Positions 1 through 7,421 of a stretch of 9,233 nucleotides of DNA are shown piece after piece. A program made the translations under genes and the position numbers. The notes beneath the pieces are model-generated. The model had not been told where the DNA came from. It worked only from the letters and a program-made list of their open reading frames with translations, and made no database searches. Every line of letters begins with the position of its first letter. The first letter of the stretch is position 1. Source of the DNA: an archaeon (GTDB taxonomy: Archaea > Methanobacteriota > Methanobacteria > Methanobacteriales > Methanobacteriaceae); the NCBI GenBank assembly GCA_024409185.1, contig JAKSUD010000026.1:1-9233 (forward strand), written 5' to 3'.

Positions 1-613
1 TTAATTCTTTTCCTTTTTCTTCTTCAAAGAAAATACTGTTTCTTGGATATCCTTCAAGTAATATTTTTCCAGGATATAAATTCTTTATCATATATGAATC
101 AAGCATAGTATCTTTCATATATTCATTAGGATATAAGAGATAATCACAAGCAAAAAAGACTTCTTGAATATTTCCTACTCTATGCTCTTCTGATTCATTA
201 TATTTTCCCATTACTTTTAAGGGTGTTCCATGCCATGTATTTAAAAATACTTGTCCTGAACGTTTAACGTATTTAGGACGCATACCAGAGTCTGTTATAA
301 TGTATTTAGCTTCTTCTAATACTTTAGTTGCAATACCTTCTTTAGAAATCACACGATGAATTTTTAATGAGTAATTCTTTTCTAGTTTTTTAATTTTAGG
401 GCGAATATTTTTTTTAGCGTAAATACATATTTTAAGGTCACCATATTTTCCAGTTGATAATTCTTGCACTATGGAAAGAATATTGCCTGCTAAATCATTA
501 CCATCTTTAGATTCAACATAAACTAATTTTTCATCTATTTTTTTATGGTAATAAGGATAATATATGTAGCTATTTATTAAAGCTCCTTTTAGAGTAAGAA
601 TTTTGTTTTTCAT
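1..613 (-). CDS. TagF-like CDP-glycerol glycerophosphotransferase, N-terminal 204 codons (runs off the window)
   Basis: The reading frame is open from an ATG at 611-613 to the left edge, giving 204 residues (MKNKILTLKGALINSYIY...) with no stop. It carries the N-terminal signatures of the CDP-glycerol:poly(glycerophosphate) glycerophosphotransferase family (Glyphos_transf): ITDSGMRPKYVKR, then TWHGTPLKVMG, whose His is one of two expected catalytic histidines, then ACDYLLYPN and EGYPRNSIFF. The second catalytic region (K-x-H and TDYSS) lies outside the window. By hand alignment it is about 75% identical to the first 204 residues of the next gene upstream (685-3063), with no gap. The start is supported by AGGTGA four bases before the ATG. 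It lies 71 bases downstream of that paralogue and is probably co-transcribed with it. Whether it also carries a C-terminal GT4 domain cannot be seen. Family assignment is firm; glycerol phosphate as substrate is inferred. Confidence 0.88.
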   Translation of the reverse strand, partial: MKNKILTLKGALINSYIYYPYYHKKIDEKLVYVESKDGNDLAGNILSIVQELSTGKYGDLKICIYAKKNIRPKIKKLEKNYSLKIHRVISKEGIATKVLEEAKYIITDSGMRPKYVKRSGQVFLNTWHGTPLKVMGKYNESEEHRVGNIQEVFFACDYLLYPNEYMKDTMLDSYMIKNLYPGKILLEGYPRNSIFFEEEKGKEL

Positions 614-624
614 TCATTCACCTT
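1..624 (-). repeat. Tandem gene-start duplication, copy 2 (partner 2451-3074)
   Basis: Bases 1-624 align with 2451-3074 at a constant offset of 2450 and no indel. Protein identity over the 204 codons is about 75% by hand count. Some blocks are almost unchanged, notably about 38 bases at 261-298 and most of 561-624. The match runs past the start codon through the ribosome binding site (AGGTGA) and stops at 624, beyond which the two leaders differ. This is a tandem gene duplication with some highly conserved blocks. The left limit is unknown because the window ends. Confidence 0.9.
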
Positions 625-684
625 TATTATTAAAATATTCTAAATAATATTTTTTTCATAATTTTAATAGAATTGACTTCATAG

Positions 685-3063
685 TTATAAAATATCAATA
701 AATTCTTGAACTGCCTGTTTATTGTATTCTTCATAGTCAATACCAAGGGTATTTACTTTTCCATCTATAAAATCATACATGCCTTGTAAGATACCCTCTT
801 GACTATTATCTACTATATGTCCATTATAATCTTTCATCCATTGTGTACCTGTGATATCTGTTGCGATTATAGGAATATTAAGGGTATCTGCTTCCATAAT
901 AACCATAGGCCAACCTTCATAGAATGATGAAATTATAAATAAATCACATTTACTTAAAATAGGCATTGGGTTTGAAATCCATTTGATAATACATATATTT
1001 TCTTTATATTCTGAGTTTTCTACTAGTTCTATAGTTTTTTCATAGTTTTCTCCATGTCCACCAATAATTATAAGTTTTGTGTCTGGATAGTCTTCACAGA
1101 ATTCTTCAAAAGCTTTTATAAGACGTTCATGTCCTTTTTCAGGTGAAAAACGCCCAATTGTTATGAATTTTTTACCTTTACTTTTTAATATTCCTTCAAC
1201 ACCTTTAGGGTCATAGCAAGTAATAGTAGTATTATCATCTAAAATTATATCTTTTGATGCATTATTTTTGATTTCATTAAAATTATTTATATTATGAACA
1301 AGTTTTATTTTATCTGTCCGACCACTGATTTTTGATGTTGGTTCAATTAAATCAGGAGATACTACAACAACATTATTGTAAGAATTATATGCATATTTTA
1401 ATATAGGATAAAATTGGTTAGATCTTGTTTCTATTTCTTTTATCATATCATTATGAACCCAAATTATCTTATTTGACTTAAAATTACTAAAAATTAAAGT
1501 TTCATTTATACCATATCCATTAAATTGTATAACTGTTTTAAAAGGATTAACATAAAAACTTCTTTTTTCTTCTCTTATTAACATTTTTTTAATAATATTA
1601 GGTATTTTACTATTTTCTGATTCTTTACTAAATTTAATTAATTTTAACTTTTCTTTTAATGTAGGTTGTAATATTGTTCTTAATGGAGCAAATCCTATAT
1701 TTTTAGGTATTTTATTAAAAATATGATAATGATTATCTGCAATATATTGATTCCAAGTAGGATAACTTATAAAATAATTATATTTTTCTGTATTAAGATT
1801 AGATAAAAGATTCATTAATGATGAGGTAAGTCCATTATTTAAAAGCCCTCCTCCATAAATTAAAATATTTTCTTTATCATTTTTAATTTCCTCTTCCTTA
1901 CAAATTTTCTCTCCATTAAATATATGTTTACAAATATATTCAACAGCATTTGGTCTATCATAAATACAGAATTTTTCTAAAAATTCACTATCATTATAAT
2001 TTTTAGGAGTATTTATTTCATTTATTAATTCTTTTATAGTTTGTACTTTAGGAAATGGTAAATCATCAAGAGAGAAATAAAAACCACGATCTTTTATGTA
2101 TTCTTCTTCATCATAGTTAAATAATACAATTTTTCTTTTTGTATTTGCATAATCAAACATAACAGATGAATAATCAGTAATTAAACAATCTGTCATATTT
2201 AAAATATCATATATTTCATAACCATTAGGGAAAGGTTTAACATGCTTAAATTTTGAAAAATCAAGTTTTTCTTGATTATAAACATGTAATTTAACAAGTA
2301 ATATTTGATTATCTTTTAAATTAGCATCGATTTCAGTTAAATATTCTTCAATTTCATTTTTTTGGTTTTTATCTTTTCTATTTACTAATACTCCTTTAAA
2401 TGTAGGCATATATCCAAATATTTCTTTACCTTCAAATCCAAGTTTTTCTTTTAATTCTTTTCCTTTTTCTTCTTTAAAGAAAATACTATTTCTTGGATAT
2501 CCTTCGAGTAATATCTTTCCAGGATATAATTTATTCATCATATAAGATTCAAGCATTTTTTCTTTCATATAATTATTAGGATACAAAAGATAGTCACAAG
2601 CAAAGAAAACTTGCTGAATATTAGCTAATCTGTGTTCTTCAGGTTTATTGTGATATCCCATTACTTTTAATGGTGTGCCATGCCATGTATCTATAACTAT
2701 TTGTCCAGGACGTTTAACGTATTTAGGACGCATACCAGAGTCTGTTATTATGTATTTAGCTTTTTCTAGTATTTTTGTTGCTTTATATTCTTTTTCAACA
2801 ATACTGTGAATTTTTAATGAATAATTTTTTTTTAATTCTTGAATTTTAAGGTGAACATATTTTTTAGCATAAACAACTATTTTAAAATTTCCATATTTAC
2901 CAGTTGATAACTCTTCAACTATACGTAATATGTTTCCTGTGAAATCTTTTCCATCTCTTGATTCTACATAAACTAATTCTTCATCTATTTCTTCATTATA
3001 ATAAGTTCTATATATGTAACTATTTATTAAAGCTCGTTTTAGAGTAAGAATTTTGTTTTTCAT
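685..3063 (-). CDS. TagF-like glycerophosphotransferase fused to a GT4 glycosyltransferase (792 aa)
   Basis: This two-domain cytoplasmic enzyme probably builds and decorates a phosphopolyol polymer. Residues about 30-385 form a TagF-like CDP-glycerol glycerophosphotransferase domain with TWHGTPLKVMG (His128), EGYPRNSIFF (187-196), LVKLHV (His260) and DCLITDYSSVMFDYA (292-306). Both expected catalytic histidines and the TDYSS motif are present. Residues about 398-790 form a GT-B glycosyltransferase of family GT4: an N-terminal GGGLLNNGLTSSL segment (404-416), then KFITIGRFSPEKGHERLI (632-649), IIIGGHGE (665-672) and EGWPMVIME (717-725), the E-x7-E motif of retaining GT4 enzymes. TagE and TarM, which glycosylate wall teichoic acids, are also GT4, so the second domain may glycosylate the polymer made by the first. 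That is inference. No membrane segment is evident. The ATG follows AGGTGA and lies 13 bases after the stop of the 390-residue gene, so the two are almost certainly co-transcribed. Confidence 0.9.
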   Translation of the reverse strand: MKNKILTLKRALINSYIYRTYYNEEIDEELVYVESRDGKDFTGNILRIVEELSTGKYGNFKIVVYAKKYVHLKIQELKKNYSLKIHSIVEKEYKATKILEKAKYIITDSGMRPKYVKRPGQIVIDTWHGTPLKVMGYHNKPEEHRLANIQQVFFACDYLLYPNNYMKEKMLESYMMNKLYPGKILLEGYPRNSIFFKEEKGKELKEKLGFEGKEIFGYMPTFKGVLVNRKDKNQKNEIEEYLTEIDANLKDNQILLVKLHVYNQEKLDFSKFKHVKPFPNGYEIYDILNMTDCLITDYSSVMFDYANTKRKIVLFNYDEEEYIKDRGFYFSLDDLPFPKVQTIKELINEINTPKNYNDSEFLEKFCIYDRPNAVEYICKHIFNGEKICKEEEIKNDKENILIYGGGLLNNGLTSSLMNLLSNLNTEKYNYFISYPTWNQYIADNHYHIFNKIPKNIGFAPLRTILQPTLKEKLKLIKFSKESENSKIPNIIKKMLIREEKRSFYVNPFKTVIQFNGYGINETLIFSNFKSNKIIWVHNDMIKEIETRSNQFYPILKYAYNSYNNVVVVSPDLIEPTSKISGRTDKIKLVHNINNFNEIKNNASKDIILDDNTTITCYDPKGVEGILKSKGKKFITIGRFSPEKGHERLIKAFEEFCEDYPDTKLIIIGGHGENYEKTIELVENSEYKENICIIKWISNPMPILSKCDLFIISSFYEGWPMVIMEADTLNIPIIATDITGTQWMKDYNGHIVDNSQEGILQGMYDFIDGKVNTLGIDYEEYNKQAVQEFIDIL

Positions 3064-3074
3064 TCATTCACCTT
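2451..3074 (-). repeat. Tandem gene-start duplication, copy 1 (partner 1-624)
   Basis: This is the upstream copy of the duplicated segment. It covers codons 1-204 of the TagF-GT4 fusion gene plus its ribosome binding site. Sequence similarity to 1-624 ends at 3074, only a few bases before the stop codon of the preceding gene (3077-3079), so the copied unit begins almost exactly at the gene boundary. Confidence 0.9.
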
Positions 3075-3076
3075 GT

Positions 3077-4249
3077 CTAATTATTAATTAGTTTTAATAT
3101 ATTCTTTGATGCTTTTCCATCATCAAATTCATTGAATTTTTTATTAAATTCATTGTATTTTTCTTCATAATTTTTATTATATTCCTTAATATTAAAGTTT
3201 TTTATATAATTTGTAAGATTTTTACTATTTTCAATAATAGGACCAGGTACTGTACTTACCATATCAAAATAAAAATCTCTTAAATTGTTTTTATAGAATT
3301 CCAAATCATATGTATAGAAAAGCATTGGTCTTTTAAGTATTGCATAATCAAACATAACAGAGGAATAATCTGTAATAAGAATATCAGATATAAGATATAA
3401 TTCTTGAATATCCCATTTTTCATCACATTTAATAATAAAATCAGAATATTTACTCCAATCTATTTGATCTTTAACTAAATAATGATATTTAACAATTAAT
3501 ATATAATCATCAGATAATTTTTCTTCCATATATTTAAAGTCCATTTTAGTGGAGAATTTGTATATGTTATTTCCATAATATTCATTATCTCTCCATGTCG
3601 GAGCATAAAGTATAATTTTTTTATCATTAGGGATGTTTAACTTTATTTTTATTTCATTAATGAATTCTTCATCATTTTTATTAATTAAAATATCATTTCT
3701 TGGATATCCAATTTCTAACATTTTACCTTTAAAATCAAAACATCTTTTAAATATTTCGGAAGAATATTTGTTCTGTGATACTAAATAATTCCACTCTAAT
3801 GTATTTTTCTTAAATTCTTCCTTGTATTTTTCTATGTCTTCATCTCCACCCATATTTATTTTATCTATATCTAATCCTAATTTTTTAAGTGGTGTTCCAT
3901 GCCATGTTTGGATATATTTAGTTTTTTTATTCTTTTTTAAGTAGTATAAGTGTCTTGAATCAAATATCCAAAATTCACTTCTTAATGTGTAATATAAGAA
4001 TTTAAATCTTGATCTTCTTACTTTAGTAGCTTTTCCTGGAATTTCTGTATTTGTATTTTCAAAAGACCAAATACATTTATCATCTAATCCTTCTTTAATC
4101 ATTTCTTCATAGATGTATCTAGGATTTCCACTATAATTACGGCCATTACTACTTTCTAATAATATTAAACCTTTTTTAATAGGAATAAAATAGGAACCAA
4201 TATTATATCCTACTCTAACTAGTTTTTTTATAATATCTTTAGCTGACAT
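3077..4249 (-). CDS. TagF/TagB-like CDP-glycerol glycerophosphotransferase (390 aa)
   Basis: This is a single-domain member of the CDP-glycerol glycerophosphotransferase family, which transfers glycerol phosphate (or a related polyol phosphate) from a CDP donor to a lipid-linked or polymer acceptor at the inner membrane face. Motifs in order are LLESSNGRNYSGNPRYIYEE (30-49), TWHGTPLKKLG (115-125, His117), EIGYPRND (179-186), ILYAPTWRD (213-221), VKYHY (253-257, His256), DILITDYSSVMFDYAILKRP (289-308) and a C-terminal DDGKAS (376-381). Both catalytic histidines and TDYSS are intact, and the length suits a stand-alone catalytic domain. It belongs to a different subgroup from the two paralogues downstream, so it could be a primase-type (TagB-like) enzyme working beside a polymerase. 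That division of labour is a guess. The ATG is preceded by a modest AAGGA site. The stop (TAG) is 13 bases from the next gene's start. Confidence 0.9.
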   Translation of the reverse strand: MSAKDIIKKLVRVGYNIGSYFIPIKKGLILLESSNGRNYSGNPRYIYEEMIKEGLDDKCIWSFENTNTEIPGKATKVRRSRFKFLYYTLRSEFWIFDSRHLYYLKKNKKTKYIQTWHGTPLKKLGLDIDKINMGGDEDIEKYKEEFKKNTLEWNYLVSQNKYSSEIFKRCFDFKGKMLEIGYPRNDILINKNDEEFINEIKIKLNIPNDKKIILYAPTWRDNEYYGNNIYKFSTKMDFKYMEEKLSDDYILIVKYHYLVKDQIDWSKYSDFIIKCDEKWDIQELYLISDILITDYSSVMFDYAILKRPMLFYTYDLEFYKNNLRDFYFDMVSTVPGPIIENSKNLTNYIKNFNIKEYNKNYEEKYNEFNKKFNEFDDGKASKNILKLINN

Positions 4250-4261
4250 TTTTTTATTCCT

Positions 4262-4315
4262 TTTAAGTTTAATTTTTAATGGTTTTAAACCTTATATTGA
4301 ATTTAAGTTTAATTT
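4262..4315. repeat. Pair of 14-bp direct repeats in the leader of the 390-aa TagF-like gene
   Basis: The 14-mer TTTAAGTTTAATTT occurs at 4262-4275 and again at 4302-4315, 40 bases apart, in the 83-base gap between the nucleotidyltransferase and the TagF-like gene. One copy directly abuts the weak ribosome binding site of the downstream gene. Four helical turns between copies would suit a regulatory protein, but the composition is so A/T rich that chance is a real alternative. Confidence 0.35.
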
Positions 4316-4332
4316 GTATTTTACTTTAGATT

Positions 4333-5088
4333 TTAATTTTCTAACTCATCTACAAGTTTTTGAGCATTTTCCCAATCAATATGGTCATCAATTTCAGTCC
4401 ATTTAAGGCCGTTTGTTAAAACAAAGTCTATTGGACTAATTTTACTTAAATCTTCATAAGCAAAATCATAATAGTTTTGAGGGTCTTGGTCAATTAATTT
4501 TGAGAGAATTTCATTAAATTTAGCAATATCTTCTTTAATAACTTTTGATACACCAATAAACTCCCCACTTGAAGATGGAATATCTAATCCTTTTCCAATA
4601 GCTTCAATTTCTCCATTAGCTATCGATTCATCTTCGCTTAAAGTTTTATTAGCTATTATGAGCTTAAATGATTCTTCATTTAATGTTTTATAATTATCGA
4701 TAATCATTCCTGTATTTTCACATTCTGCAAGATTTTTGATAATTTGAGGGTCAACTACATTATCTCCATTTACAAGTATAAAATCATCATCAATGTTTTC
4801 ACTTGCAATGTATGTGGATACAGAAGTATTAGTTACATCGTATTTTTCATTTACAAGAGTTGTAATCTCTATGTTGTATTTTTCTTCTAATTTAGGACAT
4901 AAATCAATTACTTTTTCTTTATAATAACCACAAATTACAATAAATTTTGTAATATCTGCATCAATACAGTTTTTAATCATTCTCTCAAGTAAAGTCATGT
5001 TATTAATTTTAAGTAAAGCTTTTGGAATTTCATCTGTTAAAGGTCTTAGACGAGTTCCCATTCCAGCAGCTAATATTACACTTATCAT
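4333..5088 (-). CDS. LicC-like nucleotidyltransferase, probable CTP:polyol-phosphate cytidylyltransferase (251 aa)
   Basis: This is an NTP-transferase fold enzyme that should join a nucleoside triphosphate to a phosphorylated small molecule. It opens with the nucleotide-binding signature AAGMGTRLRPLT (7-18) followed by the PKALL lysine (23-27). VNEKYDVTNTSVSTYIA (79-95) and a C-terminal WTEIDDHIDWENAQKL (230-245) are features of the LicC / inositol-phosphate cytidylyltransferase branch rather than of hexose-phosphate enzymes. VNGDN (106-110) probably supplies the metal-binding Asp. At 251 residues it lacks the C-terminal beta-helix of sugar-phosphate enzymes. Downstream of gpsA and upstream of three glycerophosphotransferase genes, the simplest role is making CDP-glycerol in place of TagD, which is a different fold. 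CDP-choline, CDP-2-glycerol or a sugar nucleotide cannot be excluded. The ATG follows AGAGGA. It lies 82 bases after gpsA. Confidence 0.85.
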   Translation of the reverse strand: MISVILAAGMGTRLRPLTDEIPKALLKINNMTLLERMIKNCIDADITKFIVICGYYKEKVIDLCPKLEEKYNIEITTLVNEKYDVTNTSVSTYIASENIDDDFILVNGDNVVDPQIIKNLAECENTGMIIDNYKTLNEESFKLIIANKTLSEDESIANGEIEAIGKGLDIPSSSGEFIGVSKVIKEDIAKFNEILSKLIDQDPQNYYDFAYEDLSKISPIDFVLTNGLKWTEIDDHIDWENAQKLVDELEN

Positions 5089-5170
5089 TTTAAATCCTCT
5101 TTTTAATAATCTTTGAATCTTTTTTTAGTAATAAATTTATAATTATTATTCAATATTTAAAATATTTAAT

Positions 5171-6139
5171 TTAATCTTCTATATTATCCCATAACTTGTT
5201 AAAAGCTATTTTTGGTGGAGTTTGATTTGCAATTACATCATATACAAAATCTACTATTACACTTTTAATATTATATTTTTCACAAATGTCTTTTGTAGCC
5301 ATAATTGAGTTTTTACCTTCAAATACAATTCCACTTGCCTTTTCATCAACAATTATACGCTGACCATAAAGCATTCCAAGTGTATGATTTCTACTTTCAC
5401 TTGAAGTTGATGTGAGAACAAGATCTCCAAATCCACAATATTCTTTTGCAGTTGAAGATTCTCCTCCAATACCTTCAATGATTTTTATAGTATCTGTAAA
5501 TCCTTTAGTTAAAACCCCATATCTTGCATTTTCATTAACATTCATACCTTCACAAATACCATTAGCTATTGCATTAATATTTTTAATTACACCACATAGT
5601 TCAAGTCCAGCAACATCATTTATGATTTTAACTTTAAATTGTGAGGTTGTAAGTACTTCTTTAACTTTTTCTGCATTTTTCTGGTTTTTTGAAGCTATAT
5701 TAGATACAGTAGGTAAATTAAGTATAATTTCAGATGCAAAATTAGGACCAGATAAAGTTACATATTCATTATTGAAGTATTCTTCAATTAATTGGCCCAT
5801 TGTTTTAAGTGAAGGATATTCAATTCCTTTTGCAGTTGTAACAAGGATAGTATCATTTGAGATTATTTCTTTTAAATCTTTAAGTATAGGTCTAAATGCA
5901 GATGAAGGAATTGATAAAAATATTATTTCACACATCTTTAAATCATCTAAATTAGTAGTAGCTATTATATTATCATTTAATTTTGTATTTGGATAATATT
6001 CAGTATTATAATGAATTTCATTTATTTTCATTGCTAAACTTTCTCTTCTTAAATATAATAGTACTTCTTCTGCATTATTAGCCACTGTTTGAGCTATTGC
6101 AGTTCCAAAAGCTCCTGCTCCTATAACTCCTATTTGCAT
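5171..6139 (-). CDS. gpsA: NAD(P)-dependent sn-glycerol-3-phosphate dehydrogenase GpsA (322 aa)
   Basis: This soluble enzyme interconverts dihydroxyacetone phosphate and sn-glycerol-3-phosphate. The Rossmann signature GAGAFG is at residues 7-12. It is followed by LSIPSSAFRPIL (75-86), TTAKGIE (101-107), LSGPNFASEI (129-138), GLELCGVIKNINAIANGI (178-195, with the expected catalytic Lys186), CGFGDLVLTSTS (235-246) and the substrate-binding SRNHTLG (249-255). The length is normal for GpsA. In bacteria this product feeds phospholipids; archaeal lipids instead use sn-glycerol-1-phosphate made by an unrelated enzyme. In an archaeon GpsA therefore more likely feeds something else, and the adjacent nucleotidyltransferase and TagF-like genes point to a surface polymer. 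An AGGTGA site (6144-6149) sits four bases before the ATG. It appears to head the polymer gene cluster. Bacterial origin by transfer is likely but not demonstrated here. Confidence 0.95.
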   Translation of the reverse strand: MQIGVIGAGAFGTAIAQTVANNAEEVLLYLRRESLAMKINEIHYNTEYYPNTKLNDNIIATTNLDDLKMCEIIFLSIPSSAFRPILKDLKEIISNDTILVTTAKGIEYPSLKTMGQLIEEYFNNEYVTLSGPNFASEIILNLPTVSNIASKNQKNAEKVKEVLTTSQFKVKIINDVAGLELCGVIKNINAIANGICEGMNVNENARYGVLTKGFTDTIKIIEGIGGESSTAKEYCGFGDLVLTSTSSESRNHTLGMLYGQRIIVDEKASGIVFEGKNSIMATKDICEKYNIKSVIVDFVYDVIANQTPPKIAFNKLWDNIED

Positions 6140-6163
6140 TTTTTCACCTTCTAATTTTCCAGG

Positions 6164-6203
6164 CTCTATAGAGATTAAATCATCTTACTTTATTTTATAA
6201 TTT
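6164..6203 (-). promoter_or_regulatory. Possible archaeal promoter of the gpsA-led cluster
   Basis: The 82-base gap between the acyltransferase pseudogene and gpsA holds, on the minus strand, a TATA-like element (TTATAAAATA, 6191-6200). About 20-25 bases further on is a perfect 10-bp palindrome, CTCTATAGAG, at 6164-6173, where transcription would be expected to start or a repressor could sit. The resulting leader would be about 25-35 bases and would include the AGGTGA ribosome site. TATA-like strings are common in such A/T-rich DNA, so the call is tentative. Confidence 0.33.
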
Positions 6204-6221
6204 TTATTTTATATTAATTAT

Positions 6222-7403
6222 TTATCTGTTACCTGTTAATATATTATAAGTAGTTTTAGAATATTTATTAAGTAGTATATTCAATACCATACCTATTAAA
6301 ATGATTGATATTGGTAGGATTATATACTGTTAAATGAGTTAAACTACCATAGCCTAAAGTTTTAAAGTATAACTGCCGAATAATTAATAAAATAGGTTCA
6401 TGTGATACATAAATCATAAATGTACTTGCCACACCTAATTTAATAATCTTATTTTTATCCCAATTTGTGATGTAAAAATCATAAAAAGTCCAAATACTTA
6501 ACATACCTAAAATTTGTACAGTTTTTTGTAAGAATTGTAAAGTAAAAAGATTTGTAGTTTTAGATATTGCTAAAATTGAATAAACAACTCCAAATATTAA
6601 CCATAAACTTATGGTAATCCACATTACTTTTTTATTTTTTCTTAACAGTAAATTTTCTTTATTAAAAATTGCTAAATAACTCCCTAATGAAAAGAAAAAT
6701 ATTCCATCCATAAATTGCATTTTTAATGAAGAATATATTGTAGAAATTATTTCAATATTTAAATGATTAACTACAGTGCCTATTAACCTTATCTCTAATA
6801 ACCATAATATGAATATTATTAATAAATATTTCTTTTTAAATTTTTTTACTAAAAAATATATAATTGGGGAAATTATTGTTAATTTCATTAAATCTACTAT
6901 AAACCATAATTGGAATGTTGGAGAGAAATTTAGAGGAAATATTATCCATTTTACAATATTTTCAAAATGGTATGCTTCTCCTATTGATGGTAAAAGAGTA
7001 AGATAAAAAATATATACAATAGTACCACCAATAATGGTCCAAAGTATGTATGGAATAAATAATGATTTTATTCTTTTTTTAATTTGGACAATATAATTAT
7101 TGAATTTATAAGATTTTGAAAATTTTCTAAAGAAGAAATATCCTGATGTAAGGAAAAACATAGGGACAGCGAATCTAACAAGTCCTTGAGATATTAAAAA
7201 TTGGAAAAATAATCCTTTATTATATACAATAATTGATGCATGTTTAATCCCATATTTTGCAGGAAATGTTGTTCCTAAAGTTAATAATTTGATTATGCTT
7301 GGGTATTGAGGAAGATATTTATAGTTATATGATGGATTAATACTACTCCAATAATTGAAATAAAAGAAGTAAATCTAAATTTTTTACTTAAATATTCATT
7401 CAT
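6222..7403 (-). pseudogene. Frameshifted membrane acyltransferase (Acyltransferase 3 family)
   Basis: The gene would encode a polytopic membrane protein that O-acylates surface glycans or lipids. The ATG at 7401-7403 follows GGGG and begins MNEYLSKKFRF, leading to FISIIGVVLIH, the family's first membrane segment with its catalytic His. At about 7332 the frame breaks: the expected Ser-Tyr-Asn-Tyr after the His appears only in another frame, as if one T were lost. The second frame runs through ISQGLVRFAVPMFFLTSGY, about eight hydrophobic segments and STFMIYVSHEPILL. At about 6321-6326, a short TA run, it breaks again: the normal tail (IILPISIILIGMVLNILL, then NILTGNR and a stop at 6222-6224) lies in the original frame, as if one TA unit were lost. 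Restoring three bases gives about 394 residues, normal for the family. An unrepaired reading gives only a 297-residue fragment. It starts 18 bases after the decarboxylase stop. Confidence 0.85.
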
Positions 7404-7421
7404 TTCCCCACATCCATTAAT

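Noticed and set aside
570..617. A 15-codon mini-ORF starting at an overlapping ATG four bases before the real start, present in both duplicated copies
   Set aside because: Its conservation follows from the near-identical DNA at the two gene starts, and its ATG touches the ribosome site with no spacing, so translation is unlikely.
234..4250. A bacterial (Firmicutes) origin for the whole contig because of the TagF-like genes and gpsA
   Set aside because: The archaeal-length UbiD protein of the mevalonate-pathway type and the PurE-like neighbour favour a methanogen. Transfer of the polymer genes is the simpler reading, though taxonomy cannot be proven from this window.
5089..5170. TATA-like strings before the nucleotidyltransferase gene, suggesting an internal promoter
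   Set aside because: The gap is nearly pure A/T, so TATA-like matches carry little information. Co-transcription with gpsA is as likely.
5412..5996. A 194-codon plus-strand open frame
   Set aside because: It is antisense to gpsA, whose motifs are complete, and its product has no recognisable features.
6776..7006. A 76-codon plus-strand open frame
   Set aside because: It is antisense to the acyltransferase pseudogene and without a convincing ribosome site or motif.
6268..7161. A stand-alone 297-residue acyltransferase starting at Met at 7161
   Set aside because: The Met is an internal residue of RFAVPMFFLTSGY. The true start and the true C-terminal tail are found in another frame, so this is only the middle of a broken gene.
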